From Hyperoodon ampullatus (taxonomy: Eukaryota > Chordata > Mammalia > Artiodactyla > Ziphiidae), in NCBI GenBank assembly GCA_949752795.1, contig OX457060.1, positions 106,094,949 through 106,158,948 on the forward strand: DNA of 64,000 nt, written 5' to 3'. Within the stretch, counting starts at the first letter, position 1; the number at the start of each line of letters is the position of its first letter. A program made the translations under genes and the position numbers. Positions 35,165-47,368 of this stretch are shown here, piece by piece. A model generated the notes under the pieces. The model saw only the letters and a list, made by a program, of their open reading frames with translations. It did no database searches and had not been told where the DNA came from.

Positions 35165-35690
35165 AAGTCTGTGTGATCCACACTTTGCACATTAAAAGTT
35201 TGGCCATTGCCCCTGGTTGCTGAAAGGTATCTTCTAAGCCGTTGGACTACCCTGCCTGATAAGAGTGTCTTTACTGACTTGGGGTCTTGGGCCATGCCAG
35301 ATATTCTGTCTTTACAATGTAATTATTGGGGAGGCTTTGGACCATGCAGTGGTAGCTTGACCTCTGGAGGGGCTGAAGACTTAGGACAAGCCTATGGGCA
35401 GTCATTGATGCCTACATGACAACCCCCAATAAAATCCCTGGACACCAGCGCTCAGGTGACTTTCTCCAGCTGACAGTACTCCATATGTGTTACCACACAC
35501 CATCGCTGGGAGAAGTAAACACTGTCCACATGACTCCACTGGGAAAGACAATGGGAAGCTCATGCCTGAAACTCTCTGAGACACTGCCTTATATGCCTCT
35601 TCTCTTTACTGATTTTGATCTGAATTCTTTCACTGTAACAAACAATAACTATGTGTATAATGGCCTTTCTCAATTCTGTGAGTTTTTCTA
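35165..35690 (+). mobile_element. Endogenous retrovirus LTR, probably solo, plus strand
   Basis: The arrangement is LTR-like: CAATAAAATCCCTGGACACC around 35428-35448, a GC-balanced middle, then TTTGATCTGAATTCTTTCAC and TGTAACAAACAATAACTATG near the end. Short frames across it (35207-35419 and 35416-35691) are not genes. Subfamily uncertain (ERV-L or ERV1 group); exact ends and target duplication not resolved. Confidence 0.55.
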
Positions 35691-35699
35691 GCAAATCAG

Positions 35700-36235
35700 T
35701 GAACCATTGAGGACTCCTAAACTACATGGTCTGTTCCCAGCCTGTGATATTTTTCCTAAGTGAGTCTTCTCCTAAAAGGAGTAACGGTTTTAAAAAAAAG
35801 TCCTAAAACTATCATTACTCATAAAAACCAGTCAACCAACCAATCAACCAACCAACCAATCACTTCTTTCAAAGATTTTCAGGCTTAAAGATAAACGTAT
35901 TATTGGAAATTTTATTCCTATTTCTCTGAAATTATAGATCACTGAAACTTGATCTTACATTTCATATGAAATTTACAAGTAACACAAAAATATTTAATAC
36001 CTTTATCCCATTTCAGAATAGAATTGGAGAAAAATCATCCTAAATATTGATTCCTTGGAAATTTTGCAGCTGGAATTTATGTTTTCTTAGGAATATTTTT
36101 GCCTTCTATTATATTTTATTTCTCAGGCATGTAAAGTAACTGAAATGTAATAGTTCCAGTTTTACATATATTGAAAGTAATTTTCTTTGTAAAAGATGTT
36201 TCTAAAATATCTAATACTTGCAGATTTTTATGTTT
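35700..36235. other. AT-rich spacer with a short CAAC repeat
   Basis: A (CAAC/CAAT)n tract lies at about 35827-35862 (CAACCAACCAATCAACCAAC). Nothing else is recognised. Confidence 0.5.
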
Positions 36236-36609
36236 TTTTAAAAATAGACCTTTATTGGAGTAAAATTGCTTCACAATACTGTTAGTTTCTGTTGTACAAC
36301 AAAGTGAATCAGCCATATGCATACATATGTCCCCATATCCCCTCCCTTTTTAGTCTCCCTCCCATCCTCCCTATCCCACCCCTCTAGGTCATTGCAAAGC
36401 ACTGAGCTGATCTTCCTGTGCTATGCTGCTGCTTCCCACTAGCTAACTATTTTACATTCGGTAGTGTATATATGTCAATGCTACTCTCACTTCGCCCCAG
36501 CTTCCCCCTCCCACCCCATGTCCTCAAGTCCATTCTCTGCATCTACATCTTTATTCCTGCCCTGGAACTAGGTTCATAAGTACCATTTTTTTTTCTTTTT
36601 TTTTTTTAG

Positions 36610-39600
36610 GTTCCATATATATGCGCTAGCATATGGTATTTGTTTTTCTCTTTCTGACTTCACTCTGTATGACAGATTCTAGGTCCATCCACTTCACTAC
36701 AAATAACTCAATTTTGTTTCTTTTTATGGCTGAGTAATGTTCCATTGTATGTATGTGCCACATCTTTATCCATTCTTCTGTCGATGGACATTTAAATTGG
36801 TTCCATGCCCTGGCTATTGTAAATAGTGCTCCAATTTTACATTGCGGTACCTGTCTCTTTTTGAATTATACTTTTCTCAGGGTATATGCCCAGTAGTGGG
36901 ATTGCTGGGTCATATGGTAGTTCTCTTTTTAGTTTTTTAAGTAAGCTCTATACTGTTTTCCATAGTGGTTGTATCAGTTTACATTCCCACCAACAGTGCA
37001 GGATGGTACCCTTTTCACCACACCCTTTCCAGCATTTATTGTTTCTAGATTTTTTGATAATGGCCATTCTGATTGGCATGAGGTGATACCTCATTGTAGC
37101 TTTGATTTCAATTTCTCTAATAATTACTGAGGTTGAGCAGCTTTTCATGTGCCTCTTGGCCACCTGTATGTCTTCCTTGGTGAAATGTCTATTTAGGTCT
37201 TCCACCCATTTTTTAACTGGATTTTTTTTTTTTTTTTGATATAGAGCTCCATGAGCTGTTAGTATATTTTGGATATTAATATCTTTGTTGCTTCATTTTC
37301 AAATATTTTCTCCCATTCCTAGGGTTGTCTTTTTGTCTTTTTTATGGTTTCCTTCACTACGCAAAAGCTTTTAAGTTGACTTAAAGTCCCATTTGTTTAT
37401 TTTTATTTCCATTACTCTAGGAGGTGGGTCAAAAAAGATCTTGCTGTGGTTTATGTAAAAGAGTGTTTTTCCTATGTTTTCCTCTAATAGTTTTATAGTG
37501 TCTGGTCATACATTTAGATCTTTGATCCATTTGGAGTTTATGTTTGTATTTGGTGTTAGGTAGTGTTTTAATTTCATTCTTTTACATGTAGTTGTCCAGT
37601 TTTCCAAGCACCACTTATTGAAGAGGCTGTCTTTTCTCCATTGTAGGTTCTTGCCTCCTTTGTTGTAAATTAGGTGCCCATATGTGTGTGGGCTTATCTC
37701 TGGGCATTCTCTCATGTACCATTGATCAATATTTCTGTTTTTGTGCCAGTACCATACTGTCTTGATTACTGTAGCTTTGTGGTATAGTTTGAAGTCAGGG
37801 AGCCTGATTCCTCCAACTCCATTTTTCTTTCTCAAGATTGCTTTGGCTATTCGGGGTCTTTTGTGGTTCCATACAAATTGTAAAATTTTTTGTTCTAATT
37901 CTGTGAAGAATGTCATTGGTAGTTTGATAGGGATGACACTGAATCTGTAGATTGTTTTGGGTAGTATAGACATTTTCACAGTATTGATTCTTCCAATTCA
38001 AGAACATGGTATATTTCTCCATCTGTTTATGTCATCTTTGATTTCTTTCATCAGTGTTTTACAGTTTTCTGAGTACAAGTCTTCTGCCTCCTTAGGCAGG
38101 TTTATTCCTAGGTATTTTATTCTTTTTGTTGCAATGGTAAATGAGAGTGTTTCCTTAGTTTCTTTTTTTGATTTTTCATTGTTGGTGTATAGGAATGCCA
38201 GAGATTTCTGTGCATTAATTTTGTATCCTGAAACCTTACCAAATTCATTGATAGGTTCTAGTAGTTTTCTGGTGGCATCTTTAGGATTTTCTATGTATAG
38301 TATCATGTCATCGGCAAACAGTGACAGTTTTACTTCGTTCCAAATTTGTATTCCTTTTATTTCTTCTTCTACTCTGATTGCTGTGGCTAGGACTTCCTAA
38401 ACTATGTTGAATAAGAGTAGCGAGAGTGGACATCCTTGTCTTGACCCTGTTCTTAGAGGAAATGCTTTCAGTTTTTCACCATTGAGTATGATGCTTGCTG
38501 TTTCTTTGTCATATATAGCTTTTATTATGTTAAGGTAGGCTCCCTCTATGCCCATTTTCTGGAGAGTTTTTATCATAAACGGGTGTTGAATTTTGTCGAA
38601 AGCTTTTACTGAATCTCATCTATTGAGATGATCCTATGTTTTTATTTCTTAATTTGTTAATGTGGTGTATCACATTGATTGATTTGCCTATATTGAAGAA
38701 TCCTTGCATCCCTGGGATAAATCTCACTTGATCATGGTGTATGATCCTTTTTTTTTTTTTTTTTCTTGCAGTACATGGGCCTCTCACTGTTGCGGCCTCT
38801 CCCATTGTGGAGCACAGGCTCCGGACGCGCAGGCTCAGCGGCCATGGCTCACGGGCCCAGCCGCTCCACAGTATGTGGGATCCTCCCGGACTGGGGCACG
38901 AACCCGCATCCCCTGCATCGGCAGGTGGGCTCTCAACCACTGCACCACCAGGGAAGCCCTATGATCCTTTCAATGTGTTGTTGGATTCTGTTTGCTAGTA
39001 TTTTGCTCAGGATTTTTGTATCTACGTTCATCAATGATATTGGCCTATATTTTTCTTTTTTTGTGACATATTTTTCTGGTTTTGGTATCAGGGTGATGGT
39101 GGCCTTGTAGAACGAGTTTGGGAGTGTTCCTTCCTCTGCAATTTTTTGGAAGAGTTTAAGAAGGATGGGTGTTAGCTCTTCTCTAAATAATTAATAGAAT
39201 TCACCTGTGAAGTCATTTGGTCTCAGACTTCTGTCTGTTGGAAGATTTTTAATTACAGTTTCAATTTCATTACTTGTGATAGGTCTGTTTATATTTTCTA
39301 ATTTTTCCTGGTTCAGTCTTGGAAAATTGTACCTTTCCAAGAATTTGTGCATTTCTTCATGGTTGTCCATTTTACTGGCATATAGTTGTTTGTAGTAGTC
39401 TTTTATAATCCTTTGTATTTCTGCAGTGTCACGTGTGATTTCTCCTTTTTCATTTCTAATTTTTTTGATTTGCATCCTCTCTCTTTTTTTTCTTGATGAG
39501 TCTGGCTAATGATTTATCAATTTTGTTTATCTTCTCAAAGAACCAGCTTTTAGTTTCATTGATCTTTGCTATTGTTTTCTTCATTTCTATTTCATTTATT

Positions 39601-40612
39601 TCTGCTCTGATCTTTATGATTTCTTTCCTTCTAATGACTTTGGGTTTTCTTTGTTCTCCTTTCTCTAGTTTTTTTAGGTGTAGGGTTAGATTGTTTGAGA
39701 TTTTTCTTGTTTCTATAGGTGAGGTTGAATTGCTATAAACTTCTCTCTTAGAACTGCCTTTGCTGTGTCCCATAGGTTTTGGGTTGTCGTGTTTTCATTG
39801 TCATTTGTTTCTATGTATTTTTAAATTTCTTCTTTGATTTCTTCAGTGATCTCTTGGTTATTTAGTAGCACACTGTTTAGCCTCCATATATTTGTATTTT
39901 AGTGTTTTTTTCCTGTAATTGATTTCCAATCTCATAGCATTGTGGTCAGAAAAGATGCTTGATACAATTCCAATTTTCTTAAATTTTCTGAGGCTTGATT
40001 TGTGACCCAAGATGTGATCTATCCTGGAGAATGTTCCATGTGCACTTGAGAAGAAAGTGTATTCTGCCTCTTGTGGGTGGAATGTTCTAGAAATATCAAT
40101 TAAATCTATCTGGTCTATTGTGTCATTTAAAGCTTGTGTTTCCTTATTTATTTTCTATTTGGATGATCTGTCCATTTCTGTAAGTGGGGTGTTAAAGTCC
40201 CCTACTATTATTGTGTTACTGTCGATTTCTTCTTTCATGGTTGTTAGCATTTGCCTTATGTACTGAGGTGCCCCTGTGTTGGGTGCATAAACATTTACAA
40301 TTTGTATATCTTCTTCTTGGCTTGATCCTTTGATCATTATGTAGTGTCCCTCTTTATCTCGTGTAACAATCTTTATTTGAAAGTCTGTTTTATCTGATAA
40401 GAGTATTGCCACTCCAGCTTTCTTTTGATTTCCATTTGCATGGAATATCTTTTTCCATCCCTTCACTTTCAGTCTGTATGTGTCCCTAGGTCTGAAATGG
40501 GTCTCTTGTAGACAGCATATATATGGGTCTTGTTTTTGTATCCATTCAGCCAGTCTGTGTTTTGGTTGGGGCATTTAATCCATTTACATTCAAGGTTATT
40601 ATCGATATATAT
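36610..40612 (-). pseudogene. L1 ORF2 pseudogene
   Basis: From N to C terminus on the minus strand: an endonuclease domain at 40574-40155 with CCLQETHF (catalytic Glu) and IVGDFNTPL (catalytic Asp and Asn); a break near the N terminus, where the natural frame (NAPTK...) is shifted just before HRLAEWIQKQDPYICC; a reverse transcriptase region with the FADD motif coded near 38305-38320 and [18 protein letters not shown] after it (38306-37998); a fingers and C-terminal part at 37979-37506; and a cysteine-rich C terminus (CWKGCGEKG...HCWWECK) at 37205-36948. Multiple stops and frameshifts plus a SINE at 38751 make it non-functional, though the catalytic signatures survive individually. Confidence 0.9.
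38751..38959 (-). mobile_element. CHR-type SINE, short form, inside L1 ORF2, minus strand
   Basis: Poly-T, short-form body (GCGGCCATGGCTCACGGGCC) and head ending CCACCAGGGAAGCC. Perfect target duplications TATGATCCTTT at 38740-38750 and 38960-38970. It post-dates the L1 and was inserted in the same strand orientation. Confidence 0.96.
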
Positions 40613-40869
40613 GTTCCTATTATCATTTTCTTAATTGTTTTGGGTTTGTTTTTGTGAGTCTTTTTCTTTTCTTGTGTTTCCCTCCTAGAGAAGTTTCTTT
40701 AGCCTGTGTTGTAAAGCTGGTTTGGTGGTGCTGAATTCTCTTAGCTTTTTCTTGTCTGGAAAGCTTTTGATTTCTCCATTGACTCTGAATGAGATCCTGC
40801 TGGTAGAGTAATCTTGGTTGTAGGTTTTTCTCTTTCAATACTTTAAGTATATACTCCCAATCCCTTCTG

Positions 40870-41640
40870 GCCTGAAGAGTTTCTGCTGAAAAATCAGCTG
40901 ATACCCTATGGGGATTCCTTTGTATGCTATTTTTTGTTTTGCCCTTGCTGCTTTTAATATTTTTTCTTTGTGTTTAATTTTTGTTAGTTTGATTAATATG
41001 TGTCTTGGGTATTTCTCCTAGAGTTTATCCTGTATGGGACTCTCTGCGCTTCCTGGACTTGATGACTATTATTTACTTTCCCATGTTAGGGAAGTTTTCC
41101 ACTATAATCTCTTCAAACATCTTCTCAAACACCTTCTTTTTCTCTTCTTCTTGTGGGACCCCTATAATTCGAATGTTGGTGTATTTAGTGTTGTCCCAGG
41201 GGTCTCTGAGATTGTCTTCAATTCTTTTCATTCCTTTTTCTTTATTCTGCTCCTCGGCAGTTATTTCCACCATTTTGTCCTCCAGCTCACTTATTCTTTC
41301 TTCTGCCTCAGTTATTCTGTTATTGATTCCTTCTAGTGTATTTTTCATTTCAGTTATTGTGTTTTTCATCTCTGTTTGTTTGTTCTTTAGTTCTTCTAGA
41401 TGTTTGTTAAACATTTATTGTATTTTCTCAGTCCATGCCTCCATTCTATTTCTGAGATTCTGCATCATCTTTACTATCATTACTCTGAATTCTTTTTCAG
41501 GTAAATGGCCTATTTCCTCTTCATTTATTTGGTCTTGTAGGTTTTTACCTTGCTCCTTCATCTGTGACATATTTTTTTGCTGTCTCATTTTTTTCTTTTT
41601 TTTTTTTTTTTGTTTTTTTTGATGAATGGGGTTGTGTACC
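40870..41640 (-). pseudogene. L1 ORF1 pseudogene
   Basis: The N-terminal part, MSQMKEQGKNLQDQINEEEI, and the segment EKEFRVMIVKMMQNL lie at about 41590-41415, ending at a premature stop just before the coiled-coil frame 41414-41073 (LKNKQTEMKNTITEMKNTLE...). The latter reaches the start of the RNA-recognition domain (TNIRIIGVPQEEE). The remaining C-terminal part at 41070-40870 is out of frame. In the family this protein binds L1 RNA as a coiled-coil trimer; here it is split by at least one stop and a frameshift. Confidence 0.85.
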
Positions 41641-42690
41641 TGTCTTACTGGTTGTTTGGCCTGAGGCGTCCAACACTGGAGTTGTAGGCTGTTGGGTAGA
41701 GCTGGGTCTTGGTGCTGAGATGAGGACCTCCATGAGACCTCACTCCAATGAATATTCCCTGGGGTCTGAGGCTCTCTGTTAGTCCAGTGGTTCAGACTTG
41801 GAGATCCCACCACAGGAGTTTCGGCCCAACCCCTGGCTTGTGAGCCAAAATCCCATAAGCCATGTGGAGTGGCAAAAAAAAAAAGAAAGAAAAGAAAAGA
41901 GAACAATAACAAAGTAAAAAATAAAATTAGACTAGGAAACTAACAGATATGTAAGAAAGAATATAAAAATAAAAATACAGATGAAGCAACAACTGGAAGG
42001 TACATCAGTACCACAGTAGTAGAAAAGAGGAGGAGGGAAAAGAAAAAAAAAAGAAAGAAAGAAAGAAAAAAAAAGGTGAAAAGGCCTTAGCTGTGGTGGA
42101 CAGGGCCTAAGCAAGGGTGAGGTTTGGGCAGTGGGTGGGGCCTATGCTCAGGACTTCAAGGGATGGAAAAGGCCCTGGGGGCTGTGGGGGTGGGGCTGAG
42201 GAGCAGGGAACAGAAGGGGCTCAGGCATGCCCTCCACCCCTGGTCTCAGAGGGCAGGGAACCTCACCTGGGAGCCCAGCAGGCTTCCTAGGCTCGAGTGG
42301 GTGGGGCAAACGCCCTCCTCTCCTCTCCTGCTCCTCCAGTCCTGGAGGCCCCTCCTGGCCCCTCTCCTGATCTTCCCGGCCTCCCTTCTATGCCCCCAGG
42401 ACCAATGCAGCTGTGGGGGAGAGGGGGGCCTTGGAGGGCACCTGCCTGGGAACTCAGCAGCCTCCCCAGCCTGAGTGGGCCAGTGATTGCCCTCCATTTC
42501 TCTCCCACTCTTCCCATCCTGTCTGGCCTCCACTTTCCCTCCCCCATCAGTCCCCCTATGTACTACTGGTTCACTTTGGGGTTCCTTCCATCGCCTTGGG
42601 CATCAGGGTCCCCCACCAGCAGACAGCAGGTGCTCTAGTTGTGGGGAGATGCTAACTCGATGTCTTCCCACACTGCCATTTTGACTCCAC
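41640..42690 (-). promoter_or_regulatory. L1 5' UTR with GC-rich promoter-like segment
   Basis: The part at 42120-42660 is GC-rich and contains several overlapping, meaningless open frames on both strands. It corresponds to the internal promoter of the L1, which drives transcription toward lower coordinates. An A/GAAA-rich stretch (41876-42080) separates it from ORF1. Confidence 0.75.
42037..42080. repeat. (GAAA)n low-complexity tract
   Basis: AAAAGAAAAA blocks followed by four GAAA units, within the L1 5' UTR. Confidence 0.85.
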
Positions 42691-43591
42691 ACCCTCTATG
42701 TGCTTTATAAAAGTACTTTTCTACTATGTTTCTCTAGAAGTTAAGGGTAATATTTTTGTGGAATAACTATAGAAAGAAACTTACTTTTTCTGATTATTTT
42801 GTTAGACTTTAAATCTGACAGAGTTTTTTTCTTAGTCCTTTGACAGCTACAGAGCACATGCTGGGGTTACGTAACTCATAGGTGACTGTAAATCCTTCCT
42901 GATACAAATTTTAAAACAAAAGGAAAAAATGTTAATGTAGTTAAGTTCATGGGTTGTGAATTTAAGACATATAAACCTATAAAGAATAACCCATGTGAAT
43001 GAAAGATAAGAACTATGTCTCATATTTCTGTTCTGTGAACATTGACATCACTGAGAATGGTTGTAGCTTTTGATGTCACCTACCTTCCTACAAATATGGC
43101 TTTCCCTGTGTTTACCAAATTTAGTGGATTAAATAATATCACAAATATCATAATATATTTTATGATTGCACTAAATATTTATTTTCTCAAAGAGATAATC
43201 TAAGTGTATTTTTGTTTTTGTTTCTTTTTGCTAAATTTCTAACATCTTGTGTATTTTATAAAAGAGTGAGCTAGATGGTTTCTGGCTAAGAGTACTTTTG
43301 CTGTATTTCTATGATGTAAACAATGAAATAAGGCATGTTTTGTATTTTATTTTTTGCAAAATAATTTTAAGTTCAAAACAAAATTTCAAAACTCTAAATC
43401 TTTTCACAAAGTGCAGGAAAATTTAATCTAGTCATTTAAATCTATCAAATAACATTAGAAAACTCTCTTTGGAGGAGATGATGAAGAACTGTAAAGAAAA
43501 CTTTTGATTTGATAAAATACCATGGTAAGATTTTTATATAGGTCAATACCATCACATTATTATATACTCTCTGTGTTTTTTGCTTTTTTAT

Positions 43592-43595
<4 letters not shown>
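42691..43595. other. AT-rich DNA, nothing recognised
   Basis: No gene or recognisable repeat. Confidence 0.4.

Positions 43596-43645
<50 letters not shown>
43596..43645. repeat. (GA)25 microsatellite
   Basis: Fifty bases of uninterrupted AG/GA dinucleotide, the longest pure microsatellite in the window. Confidence 0.98.
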
Positions 43646-43648
<3 letters not shown>

Positions 43649-43761
43649 ATTAGAAAAGTAAATAGGTCTTTTCCTCTGAGAAGTAAATAGAGAAAAGTGA
43701 ATCTGAAATTAAAAGTGAAGGTCCCTGCAATTCTTTATATCAAAACTATGTATCTATCCTA

Positions 43762-44213
43762 TATTAATTTCCTAGGGCTGCCATAACGAAGTATCACAAA
43801 CAGCTGGCTTAAGACAATAGATACTTATTCCAGTTCTCCAGGCTAGAAGTTCAAAACCAAGTTTTCAGTGATTGATTCCTTCTCATGGCTCTGAGGGAGA
43901 ATCTGTTCCAAGCCTCTCTCCCAGTTTTGGGTGGTTGCTGGCAATCTTGGCATGTCTTGGCTGTAGATGCATTATTCCACTCTGTGGCTCCATCTTCATA
44001 TAGTGTTCTTACTCTGTCTGTCTCTGTACCCAAATTTCCCTCTTCTTATTAGAACATAAATCAATGGGTTAGGACCTATCCTAATCCAATATGATCTCAT
44101 TTTAACTTGATTATACTATCTGCAAAGCCCCTGTTGCCAAATAAAGTCATATTTACAGGTTTCTGGTGGACATGGATCTTTGGAGCTCACTATTCACTCC
44201 AGAACCTCTCCCA
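43762..44213 (-). mobile_element. MaLR LTR (MLT1/MST-like), minus strand
   Basis: Begins TATTAATTTCCTAGGGCTGC, the complement of the typical MaLR LTR 3' end, with TTCTCCAGGCTAGAAGTTCA at 43836-43855. It continues through CCTAATCCAATATGATCTCA and GCCAAATAAAGTCATATTTA to the 5' end near 44213. A solo LTR of the ERVL-MaLR group; no internal sequence adjoins it. Confidence 0.85.
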
Positions 44214-45740
44214 AAGTCTTGTGATTTCCATAATGAGTTTAGTATGAATTATCTGTGAATAAATCAGTCCTGAAGGAAAGCCATAGTTAAAGCAGCAGTG
44301 AGTCACTGGACATTAATGACAGCTTTTAGACAGTTACTCAGGTTTATCCTTTTCTTCATTTTCTCTTTAATTGCCTTAGAAACAACAAAAAAGTCTAATT
44401 CAATGGAAAATATGTTGCTTCTTAACACAGTTCACTACATATTAATAAAGCCCAACTTTTAAATCAGGTGCAAACCTGTTCAGTTTGGAAGAACTTATGT
44501 CAATATCAGATATGGCCTAGAAAAGGACTAAAAAATTGTTTTCAGTGGCAAACTTACAAATCTCAGTTTCTGAAATTATTACAAATGGTGTGCTGAAACT
44601 ACATTTGGCATTTACCCCAAATTGTAGAGTGTTACCATGTCTACTTCCAGGGACAATCTATAGTTTGAATAAACTTGAATAGGTGTTTACAACTATTTGA
44701 ATAATGCTACAATTGTGCATTGATTACTTATTTTCACTGTACTTTTGAGAGTACTTAAAATGCATTTTTCACTGAGCTACTAGAAGATATAGTTATCACT
44801 CTAAGGATGAACCTCAATATTGGTTGGTGGAGAGATATAAATTAAATATAAATTGACAGTGAAAAAAGACCTTTGAAGAGTTGCCTTGGCCTTACCAAAA
44901 CTGCCTTAGTAGTATTACACAATATTCCTGGTCCAGTCTGATTCTAAGAAGGAATATTGCTAAGACACATTAGCATAAAAATATTTTGAAAGTGTAAAGC
45001 AATTAGAGAAATAATATGAGACAAACATCAAAAAATAAAGTAAAAGTAAACCTGAATTGTGCTTTAGACACAAGCCCCTAATGGACTGAGTATTTAAAAA
45101 CACTTAGAAAAGTAACAATTTTTAAGGTAACAACATTTTTATATATGTCTTTTAATAGTATGTCTTCTTTTCCGTATTGTATTATACATTCATAAACACA
45201 CACCATGGCCTATCTCCTTTTCTTGAATTGTTTGTTTATGAGTCTTAAGTCTTTTAGAAGGGACAGGTTTGATCATTCTGTATATCAACAGATAATTCCC
45301 TATATCATTACTATCACCAAGAAAAATTAAATGCAGTATCTTAGAGAGAAATGGAGTTTTCCAGTCCAAATGTCCAAAGAAATGAAAACTCAGAGTTATA
45401 CTAAATCTCAATGTGCTCAAAAGCAAACTTTAACTAAATTGAATAGGTTAAGATATGAATGTGTATGTGTTGATTAATATTAATAAAAGTTATCTTACTT
45501 CACTACTTAAATTTTTGTTTGAGGTAAATATTTAATGCTAAGCATACAACCAAATTGAAAGTGTGACCTATTAAAATTCCCAAATAAGAGAAATAAAGTT
45601 TTAAAAATGGTTGATTATTTATCAAACTTTTACATAATGAATACTAAAGAAGAAGCTGTACTCCTGAGAATTGCTTCTCTCATGTTCTCTGTATAAAGAT
45701 TTTTTTCAAATCTTACTTCTCACCACTGTTTCAAAAGATA
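44214..45740. other. AT-rich DNA, nothing recognised
   Basis: About 1.5 kb without a supported gene or repeat. Confidence 0.4.
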
Positions 45741-45824
45741 TTAGTTTCACGATGGGATAACCAGACCTGAATCCTGAACCCCTGGGTTGTTTCTTGATTT
45801 CCCCAGGATGACTGCCCCAACTCC

Positions 45825-45985
45825 TGAACTTACCCATCCCAGGAGGTAACAGTGGGAAAGGCAGGTGATCTGAGTTCTATTCCTAGATATATTACTATTT
45901 GCTGTATGAACTTGAGAACTACCTTTGCCCTCTCTGGGCCTAAATCTCTCCAGTGACATTAAGAGGGCAATAAAGGGGCCATACA
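45825..45985 (+). repeat. MIR fragment, plus strand
   Basis: The core order is GAGTTCTATTCCTAGATATA, TATGAACTTGAGAACTACCT, CTCTGGGCCTAAATCTCTCC, matching a sense MIR core. Confidence 0.65.
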
Positions 45986-45999
45986 GTCTGCCTGTTCCA

Positions 46000-46455
46000 A
46001 GCCGTGCTCACTCATGTTCTTCAGAATCCCAAGACACTAGTAACATGTGGCTATTGGAGGAGGTCACTGAAAGGACGTGACCTCCAGTTGACCCATGAGC
46101 TGGAACTGGGCAATTAGAGGATCCTCACCCCCTCCCTGTCCTTGGAATATATGCTTTTCCCATAGTGGGAACTATTCCAAGGATGTAGCCTTGATAGAAT
46201 AAGGTGTCACTGAGACCAGCTGCATGGTATATATGACTGAACCCAGTTGAGGCTTCTCTATAAACTTTAAGATTCTGATGGGCCAGTGCAGAGATCTACT
46301 TGTCTTGTGGCTGCCCAAGACAGGCCTTGTAAGTATTGTAAGTCTCTTACTTATTAAACCTGCCACCTACCAATCTGGAGTGTCCTGCCTCCTTTTTTGG
46401 TCTCTCCTTACTCCCTGTCTACAGGGGGACCAGGTTACCAACCAACAGTGGCATA
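46000..46455 (+). mobile_element. Possible ERV LTR, plus strand
   Basis: More GC-balanced than its flanks. A late TTATTAAACCTGCCACCTAC (46351-46370) looks like a polyadenylation region, and the end ACCAGGTTACCAACCAACAG resembles an LTR 3' end. The family is not recognised and no flanking duplication was found, so this is tentative. Confidence 0.35.
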
Positions 46456-47159
46456 AGTGAATGAGCCAACATGTATCTGGTGGCCCAGGATCACATTAAA
46501 GTGTTGATTTATTTTAAAAATTACACTTGCAGTACAAATTATAAGCAACATTTATAACAGAATATGCTTTAAAATCCTTCTCTCATATTGACTAGCAATA
46601 TAGCTTCTAAATGTCTGAAAATCAAGTATTTCTGAGCCCATGATTAATGTTTGGCCAGACAAATTAGATATACTGTTCCTTGCCACTGATTTTCACTATA
46701 AGCCTATCATCATAAAGGTTTATTTTTTTGATGTGCTCTGAGGCTCTGGTTCTACAGGTGTGATGTATTCATTTTATTCTATAATGACTAAAACTTAAAA
46801 TAGGACTCTTGACTTAGAATTGTGGTGTTACAATTCCACATTTGGATTTCTGTAGTTAAAATAAATCATTCAGGTTCACCACAATTGAAAATGTATATGA
46901 TTCTGATATTTGATTCAGGTATTTCCAACTTCTATGAAGAGGGGACAATGCCTACTTTCTTATCATATATTGAGTTATTCTCAATACCCACTAGCTTGAA
47001 GCCTGGCTTCAGCTATTTATGGATGTCACAGCCTCCAGGAGGAAAAACAAATCTTTTAAGAGAGAGAGAGAAAATATTTTTTGCAGAAAGACCTCCAAAG
47101 ATGATGGTAAGGAGGATCTTCTGATATTATATCCCTAAATATGATGATCCTTCTATCAT
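46456..47159. other. AT-rich DNA, nothing recognised
   Basis: The 100-codon frame at 46822-47124 has no recognisable domain. No repeat identified. Confidence 0.35.
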
Positions 47160-47368
47160 GATACTTTTAGAGCTGTGGCACAGTTGTCATTATATATATC
47201 TGGCACATATATCGTAGTAGTAAATTGTGCACATATACCACATATGTATATGTATATGCATATATGACATATGTATATATGTGACATATGTGTATATATG
47301 TCACACATATGTGATAACTGAGTCACAGCTCCATGAGTCATATATGTACATAATATATACATACAGAA
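47160..47368. repeat. CATATG/TATA-rich quasi-palindromic microsatellite
   Basis: Dense CATATG, TATATA and CACATA units. They include an inverted repeat TGTGACATAT (47280-47289) and ATATGTCACA (47296-47305) around a 6-base loop. It abuts the 3' end of the antisense L1 that begins at 47369. Confidence 0.85.

Larger units (their letters stand above)
36236..42690 (-). mobile_element. Nearly full-length L1, minus strand, with a SINE in ORF2
   Basis: Antisense layout: 3' UTR at 36236-36610, ORF2 at about 36610-40612, inter-ORF sequence, ORF1 at about 40870-41640, and 5' UTR at about 41640-42690. The far right end, CTGCCATTTTGACTCCAC, is the complement of a typical L1 start (GTGGAGTCAAAATGGCAG), so the 5' end is essentially complete. 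It is less decayed than the L1 at 23632, but both ORFs are broken and a CHR SINE interrupts ORF2. Target duplications could not be confirmed. Confidence 0.93.

Noticed and set aside
35207..35691. Two short frames considered as an exon pair
   Set aside because: They lie within an LTR-like repeat and lack convincing splice sites or domains.
37957..38400. 147-codon plus-strand frame
   Set aside because: Antisense shadow of L1 ORF2 reverse transcriptase.
41005..41622. 205-codon plus-strand frame, the longest in the window
   Set aside because: It is the antisense of L1 ORF1, hydrophobic and Ser/Phe-rich because it reads the complement of a Lys/Glu-rich coiled coil.
42124..42684. Cluster of frames in a GC-rich segment, considered as a second CpG-island gene
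   Set aside because: The segment is the L1 5' UTR, continuous with the L1 on its left and ending at a typical L1 start; frames are open on both strands from GC content.
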